Made by a program: the position numbers and the translations under genes
DNA from: Thermoplasmatota archaeon
Lineage (GTDB): Archaea; Thermoplasmatota; JAKEGO01; JANQNJ01
DNA length: 44,210 bases
NCBI GenBank assembly: GCA_028279645.1
Contig: JANQNJ010000038.1
Coordinates: 1-44,210 of the forward strand
Direction of reading: 5' to 3'
The notes under the pieces: model-generated
The model's database searches: none
What the model saw: the letters and a program-made list of their open reading frames with translations, nothing else
Told to the model about the DNA's origin: nothing
In this document: positions 40,477 to 44,210 of the stretch, one piece after another
Layout: each line of letters opens with the position of its first letter
Position numbering within the stretch: the stretch's first letter is position 1

Positions 40477-43239
40477 CTAATTGAACTCGAGATTTCTCCT
40501 GTTGAGATAACACTGGCTGCTCCGGCCCTGCTTCACGAGCTCGACAACGTCGTCCTTGGCCAGGACCTTGATGTGGTAGTTCACCAGCCTGCGGCTCTCG
40601 CCGATGCTGGTAGCGATCTTGCTCTGGGAGATACCGGGATTGAGGCTGATCACGGAGATGATCTTCGCACGGACGTTGCTGAGGACGTTGGGGTTCACCT
40701 TCGTTCCCGTCAGATAGTAGCGGCGGTATACTCCGTCGCGGACGGACTTCAGGAACTCCTCCCTCTCGAGGACGGACAAGTGGTACGTCAACGTACCGTT
40801 GTTTAGCTTGAAATGATCGAGCAGTTCGGAGTAATTGGTGCCGGGATTCAGCCGGATATACTCGTATATCTGACCCCTCATGAAATGGTCGAGGACCTTC
40901 TCCTTCTTGATCCGGGCATACAGCGGAAGGACGATCGCCAGCATCGACAGCTTTGCGATCTCCACGCGGCTCGCTCCAAGGAGGCCTCCGAGAACGGAGG
41001 CGGATACGATGATCGAGATCGTGGTCGTGTTCCAGGGGATACCGATGAACTTCGAGGATCCCGGGTTCGACTGCTTCACCAGGAAGGTGGCGTTGTCCTG
41101 GGCGAGCCCCTTCAGGGTAACTACCATTGTGTAGTCATCGAAGGGAAGATACTCTTGCTCCTGGGTGTGATTGAAGTAGTATGACCTCGTCTCGCCGCCG
41201 GGAACGACGACGTATGGATCGCTCAGATCGATGTCTCCTGATTCGGAGGTGTAGAACACGTTGCCGCTCCTCGTGATCTTGTATGTGAGGATCTCGGACG
41301 GATAGAGGACAACTGCAGGCTCGTCGTTTGGATTGATGACATCGACCCTGAACGGAAGGTCGGAGCCCTCGAACTTGGAAACGAAGAGCGGTTCCACCTC
41401 GAGCTCGACATAGGAGCTGTACAGGTCGAACTCGATCCGGCCCAGCCATTTCTTGACGTTGGTGATTATCTGGTAATCGATGATGCCGTGGCCTGTGTCC
41501 CAGGACGATGTGTCCAGGTCGAGATCGATGAGCGTCGAGAGATCGCCGATGTTGAGCACAGGGTCAAGCTGCTTGTTGTAGACCTCATCGCCATTCATAT
41601 GAACGGTAAGGTTCCCCTTGGAGGCCAGCTCCCGGAGGCTGCTTGCACGTTCGACCTGGATCAGTATGTCCAGGTCCTCTCCCTGCTGGAACACGATCCG
41701 GTCGGCGGTGAACGACGGATCGATAACGATGTCGGGGATCCCGTCGGATGTGACGGTCTTCGTGGCGCTGTAGACCTTGTCGAAGTCGATCTCGACGGTG
41801 ATCGTCCTGTCGCCGGTCCCGACGTTCTCCACCGTGAACCGTCCGTTGGAGTTGGTCACTCCCTTCAGGACCGTATCGAGATATATCCGGGCATCCTCAA
41901 GATCCTCCACATGATCGTGGACCTCGAGATCGAAGTCGTCGAGGTAGCCGTCCCCGTCGGTGTCGGTGGGCGTCGCCGTTACCGTCATCACGTAACTGCC
42001 GATCCCTTCCGAATCGAACTCCAGGTCGTAGGGGATCGATACGCCGTTGATCAGTAGATGGATGTCCGAGGTGCCCTCCGAAATGTCCTCGATGGTCGCG
42101 TATCCGGAGGGGGAGGTTTCGTCGGAGTAGCTTCCGATCCTTACGGTAATGTTGTCCATTGGATCTGAATCGTGCTCGACATAGACCCTGGCGTCGTCGA
42201 GGAACGGAGTGTCCATGCGTACGGCCTGGACGGAAGCGGTGACCAGGTCGGGATAGTACGGACCGAACGATCCTATCCGGGTCGTGTTCACCACTTCGAC
42301 ATCGTCTATCTCGATGGTGAACTCCAGGGTGTGGATGCCGGCAGGGAGGTCGTAGATCTCGACCTCGTACTCCGATCCGGATCCTGAGGTGTCGAAGCCG
42401 ATCCGGGTCCCGTTGCCCATCAACAGGTCGAGGAAGTCGAAGTCAGAGCCAGCCTTGAGGAGGATGGTCGCATCGTTGAGACCGTTGTCATCGTGGTCCT
42501 CGAGGGTCGAATAGATACCGAGCCAGTAAAGCTCCGGGTCCTCGATGAAGAAGTCGGTTGTGTCGTTGAAGGCGTTGTACTCTGCGCGGACGTAGTGGTC
42601 TCCCTTGGTGTTGTTGACGCTGATGAGAACACCGGTCTCGTTGGTGGTCCCCATGTAGACATCGTCGATATAGATCTCGGATCCCTCGATCTCGTTGCCT
42701 GAGGAGTTGTCCGTGACAGTGATCTGGACATCGTCGATGAACCCTCCCTCGTCGTGATCGAGCGGCATCGCCTCGACATTGATACCGGGTGACCCCTCGG
42801 AGGCGCTTACCGTGATCGTCGTGCTCCCCTCGATCTCGTAGTTCTCGCTGGAAACGACTATATCGATGGGGAAGGAGCCGCGAACGTGGAACGGCACCAT
42901 GATGTCGAGGACGACGAGGACCTCCTGGTCCACGTCGAGGGTGAAGCTCGAAGGATCCGCCAGTACCGTAAGGAACGATTCCGTACTGATCTCCACGAAG
43001 CGGGCGTCTCCCTCGATGAGGGACACGAACACTGGATGCCTGACGACGACGACATCGCTCGCCGGCTCCTCGACCGATATGATGACGTCGATCTGATCGG
43101 TATGGGACCAGACCCTGGCGGTCGGGTCGTTGCCCTGATCGGGTTGGAACTCAGAAATGACACCGCCTGAGAAGAGAAGCAGGAAAGCACTGATGGCGAG
43201 GAGCGTGAAAGCCATACCCCTGAGATGACCACCTCTCAT
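40477..43239 (-). CDS. Membrane-spanning one-component regulator: large outside sensor-like region plus two cytoplasmic winged helices
   Basis: A 920-residue protein. Residues 1-30 are a signal peptide or first membrane helix. About 30-730 are outside the cell: tandem Ig/CARDB-like beta domains with calcium-type acidic loops (MPLDHDEGGFIDD, EDHDDNGLNDA, TPTDTDGDGYLDDFDLEVHDH) and many N-x-S/T sites. Membrane helices near 735-775 (TTTISIIVSASVLGGLLG and LSMLAIVLPLY) lead inside. There, two winged helices follow: GQIYEYIRLNPGTNYSELLDHF...LTYHLSVLEREEF (~785-845) and AKIISVISLNPGISQSKIATSIG...VNYHIKVLAKDDV (~850-915), both ending in YYL/CYL wings. The layout implies that an outside signal is passed directly to DNA. 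A TATA box ACTTAAATATG near 43265-43275 favours a leaderless ATG at 43239. Confidence 0.8.
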   Translation of the reverse strand: MRGGHLRGMAFTLLAISAFLLLFSGGVISEFQPDQGNDPTARVWSHTDQIDVIISVEEPASDVVVVRHPVFVSLIEGDARFVEISTESFLTVLADPSSFTLDVDQEVLVVLDIMVPFHVRGSFPIDIVVSSENYEIEGSTTITVSASEGSPGINVEAMPLDHDEGGFIDDVQITVTDNSSGNEIEGSEIYIDDVYMGTTNETGVLISVNNTKGDHYVRAEYNAFNDTTDFFIEDPELYWLGIYSTLEDHDDNGLNDATILLKAGSDFDFLDLLMGNGTRIGFDTSGSGSEYEVEIYDLPAGIHTLEFTIEIDDVEVVNTTRIGSFGPYYPDLVTASVQAVRMDTPFLDDARVYVEHDSDPMDNITVRIGSYSDETSPSGYATIEDISEGTSDIHLLINGVSIPYDLEFDSEGIGSYVMTVTATPTDTDGDGYLDDFDLEVHDHVEDLEDARIYLDTVLKGVTNSNGRFTVENVGTGDRTITVEIDFDKVYSATKTVTSDGIPDIVIDPSFTADRIVFQQGEDLDILIQVERASSLRELASKGNLTVHMNGDEVYNKQLDPVLNIGDLSTLIDLDLDTSSWDTGHGIIDYQIITNVKKWLGRIEFDLYSSYVELEVEPLFVSKFEGSDLPFRVDVINPNDEPAVVLYPSEILTYKITRSGNVFYTSESGDIDLSDPYVVVPGGETRSYYFNHTQEQEYLPFDDYTMVVTLKGLAQDNATFLVKQSNPGSSKFIGIPWNTTTISIIVSASVLGGLLGASRVEIAKLSMLAIVLPLYARIKKEKVLDHFMRGQIYEYIRLNPGTNYSELLDHFKLNNGTLTYHLSVLEREEFLKSVRDGVYRRYYLTGTKVNPNVLSNVRAKIISVISLNPGISQSKIATSIGESRRLVNYHIKVLAKDDVVELVKQGRSSQCYLNRRNLEFN

Positions 43240-43386
43240 AGATACATAATATCCCGGGAATTCATATTTAAGTATATTGAAACGATTGTTACAATATCAG
43301 CGGCCAACATCGTCCATCAACGACATCGACCAGGGGTATCCAGACCCGGCATTAACGGCCGTTGTATCCGTTGTTCAACGTTGTGG

Positions 43387-44172
43387 TCAGTTTATACCGA
43401 TCACGTGGAAGGAGGCCGGAATAGCGGCCATGAGGTAGTCCGGCAGGCTGTGGACGTTCAGCTCGATCTCCGACAGGTAAGCCTTCCCGTGTCCGTTCAC
43501 GCTGCCTACCCCGGCGCCGTCCCCGTTCATGATCGAGCCCGAGATGGTGAAGCCGCCGGGGCCCGACTCGATATCGGCCTCGATGGACATGAGGACCTTC
43601 TCGTTGGGGTCGGCGAAGAGGAAGTTCCTCGTCTTGCCGCCCAGCTTCTCGTAGAAGATGCCGAGATAGATCCCCTTGGCATCGTAGTACTTGAGGATCA
43701 CGAGGTGCGGATCGAGGATCTTGATCTCCACCAGGGGCTCGCCCCTCCGGCCGTAGATGTCGATGACCTCGGGCGTTGGCTGTTTGGCCCTGAACTGCCC
43801 CTGCGGCGATGTCAGCTCGAACACCGACCTGTCGCCCTCGATCTGGGCAGATGAGAAGATGTTGACGAGGCTTTCCTCGAAGAAGCCAGTGCTCTGTGGC
43901 ACAGCCTCGGGTGTGACGATGTGGAATACGTTCTCCCCCTCCTTGACGGGCCAGACCGACGGAGGCTGACCTTCAGAAGAGGCGGGCTGCATCGGAGGCG
44001 CCTGCGGGGGTTGCGGTGCCTGCGCTGCCGAGCCCTCCTGGCCGACGGGGCGCATCACGATGAACTTCTGCGGTTCCGCGGGCTCCTGCGGCCTCTGGGG
44101 GGCCTGCTGTTGAGGAAGCGAGGTCACCTGCGGCCGCTGGCCGGTGCGATGAGAGTATGATGATGATGACAT
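43387..44172 (-). CDS. Proline/glutamine-rich protein with a possible tubby/LURP-one-like domain
   Basis: A 261-residue protein. Residues 1-80 are disordered and rich in P, Q, A and S (SLPQQQAPQRPQEPAEPQ, PQPPQAPPMQP). Residues about 95-261 look like a beta-barrel of repeated strands: FELTSPQGQFRAKQ, VIDIYGRRGEPLVEIKIL, YLGIFYEKLGGKTRNFLFADPNEKVLMSIEADI, and a closing hydrophobic helix (LPDYLMAAIPASFHVIGIN). Alternating strands naming ligand-like turns, ending in a buried hydrophobic helix, recall the LURP-one/tubby/scramblase fold, but I assign this weakly. No signal peptide is seen, so it should be cytoplasmic or membrane-associated. It lies 147 nt before the transmembrane regulator on the same strand, each with its own promoter. 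Confidence 0.55.
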   Translation of the reverse strand: MSSSSYSHRTGQRPQVTSLPQQQAPQRPQEPAEPQKFIVMRPVGQEGSAAQAPQPPQAPPMQPASSEGQPPSVWPVKEGENVFHIVTPEAVPQSTGFFEESLVNIFSSAQIEGDRSVFELTSPQGQFRAKQPTPEVIDIYGRRGEPLVEIKILDPHLVILKYYDAKGIYLGIFYEKLGGKTRNFLFADPNEKVLMSIEADIESGPGGFTISGSIMNGDGAGVGSVNGHGKAYLSEIELNVHSLPDYLMAAIPASFHVIGIN

Positions 44173-44210
44173 AGGGATCTCAGACGGGTGCTTGCCGTGG
44201 GCATGATGGT

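Overview
The window reads as a piece of an archaeal chromosome, most likely from the Thermoplasmatota or a related euryarchaeal group. The evidence is archaeal-type information genes (aIF1A, Rio1 kinase, AlaX, archaeal-type PheRS alpha), an AglB/STT3 oligosaccharyltransferase, an archaeal preflagellin-type peptidase, split glycine decarboxylase subunits, AT-rich TATA boxes about 25 nt before predicted starts, GGTGA-type ribosome binding sites, and AGG-rich arginine codons. No rRNA, tRNA, CRISPR array or intact insertion sequence was seen.

Layout. (1) 1-900: a left edge with three tiny minus-strand ORFs, then about 500 bp with little content. (2) 901-8105, minus strand: a seven-gene cluster read as RHH regulator > ATP sulfurylase > DHH phosphoesterase > alkaline-phosphatase-superfamily hydrolase > APS kinase > DASS anion transporter > Usp-like protein. 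It looks like a sulfate uptake and PAPS-making unit with a candidate PAP-removing enzyme; no reductase is present, which favours sulfation over assimilation. (3) 8398-11123, plus: a PaaK-type CoA ligase and SerRS. (4) 11246-22853: a surface and secretion region with a secreted clostripain-like/beta-helix protein, a small zinc ribbon, two tandem paralogous membrane-anchored proteins, a glycine-rich repeat secreted protein, a presenilin-type intramembrane protease carrying a large outside domain, and next to it an A24 preflagellin peptidase. (5) 22957-28540: a winged-helix regulator, PheRS alpha, aIF1A, Rio1, dihydropteroate synthase and AlaX. (6) 28733-35953: a 2,406-residue AglB/STT3 with about 1,500 extra residues of surface beta-sandwich repeats. 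(7) 36088-36670: a VapBC toxin-antitoxin pair with a clear operator-like repeat and hairpin/U-tract terminator. (8) 36849-40196: a small membrane protein and the two glycine decarboxylase subunits. (9) 40477-44172: a 920-residue membrane-spanning protein with an outside sensor-like region and two cytoplasmic winged helices, and a possible tubby/LURP-like protein.

How it may fit together. Much of the window concerns the cell surface: N-glycosylation, secreted proteases and repeat proteins, two GxGD membrane proteases, a transmembrane regulator, and PAPS supply that could sulfate surface glycans. The individual enzyme assignments rest on visible motifs. The links between them (sulfated N-glycans, release of the regulator by membrane proteolysis) are inference. 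The strongest candidates for something undescribed are the presenilin homologue with an inserted propeller-like domain beside a second GxGD protease, the giant AglB, the membrane one-component regulator, and the sulfate/PAPS operon with its RHH regulator and operator-like repeats.
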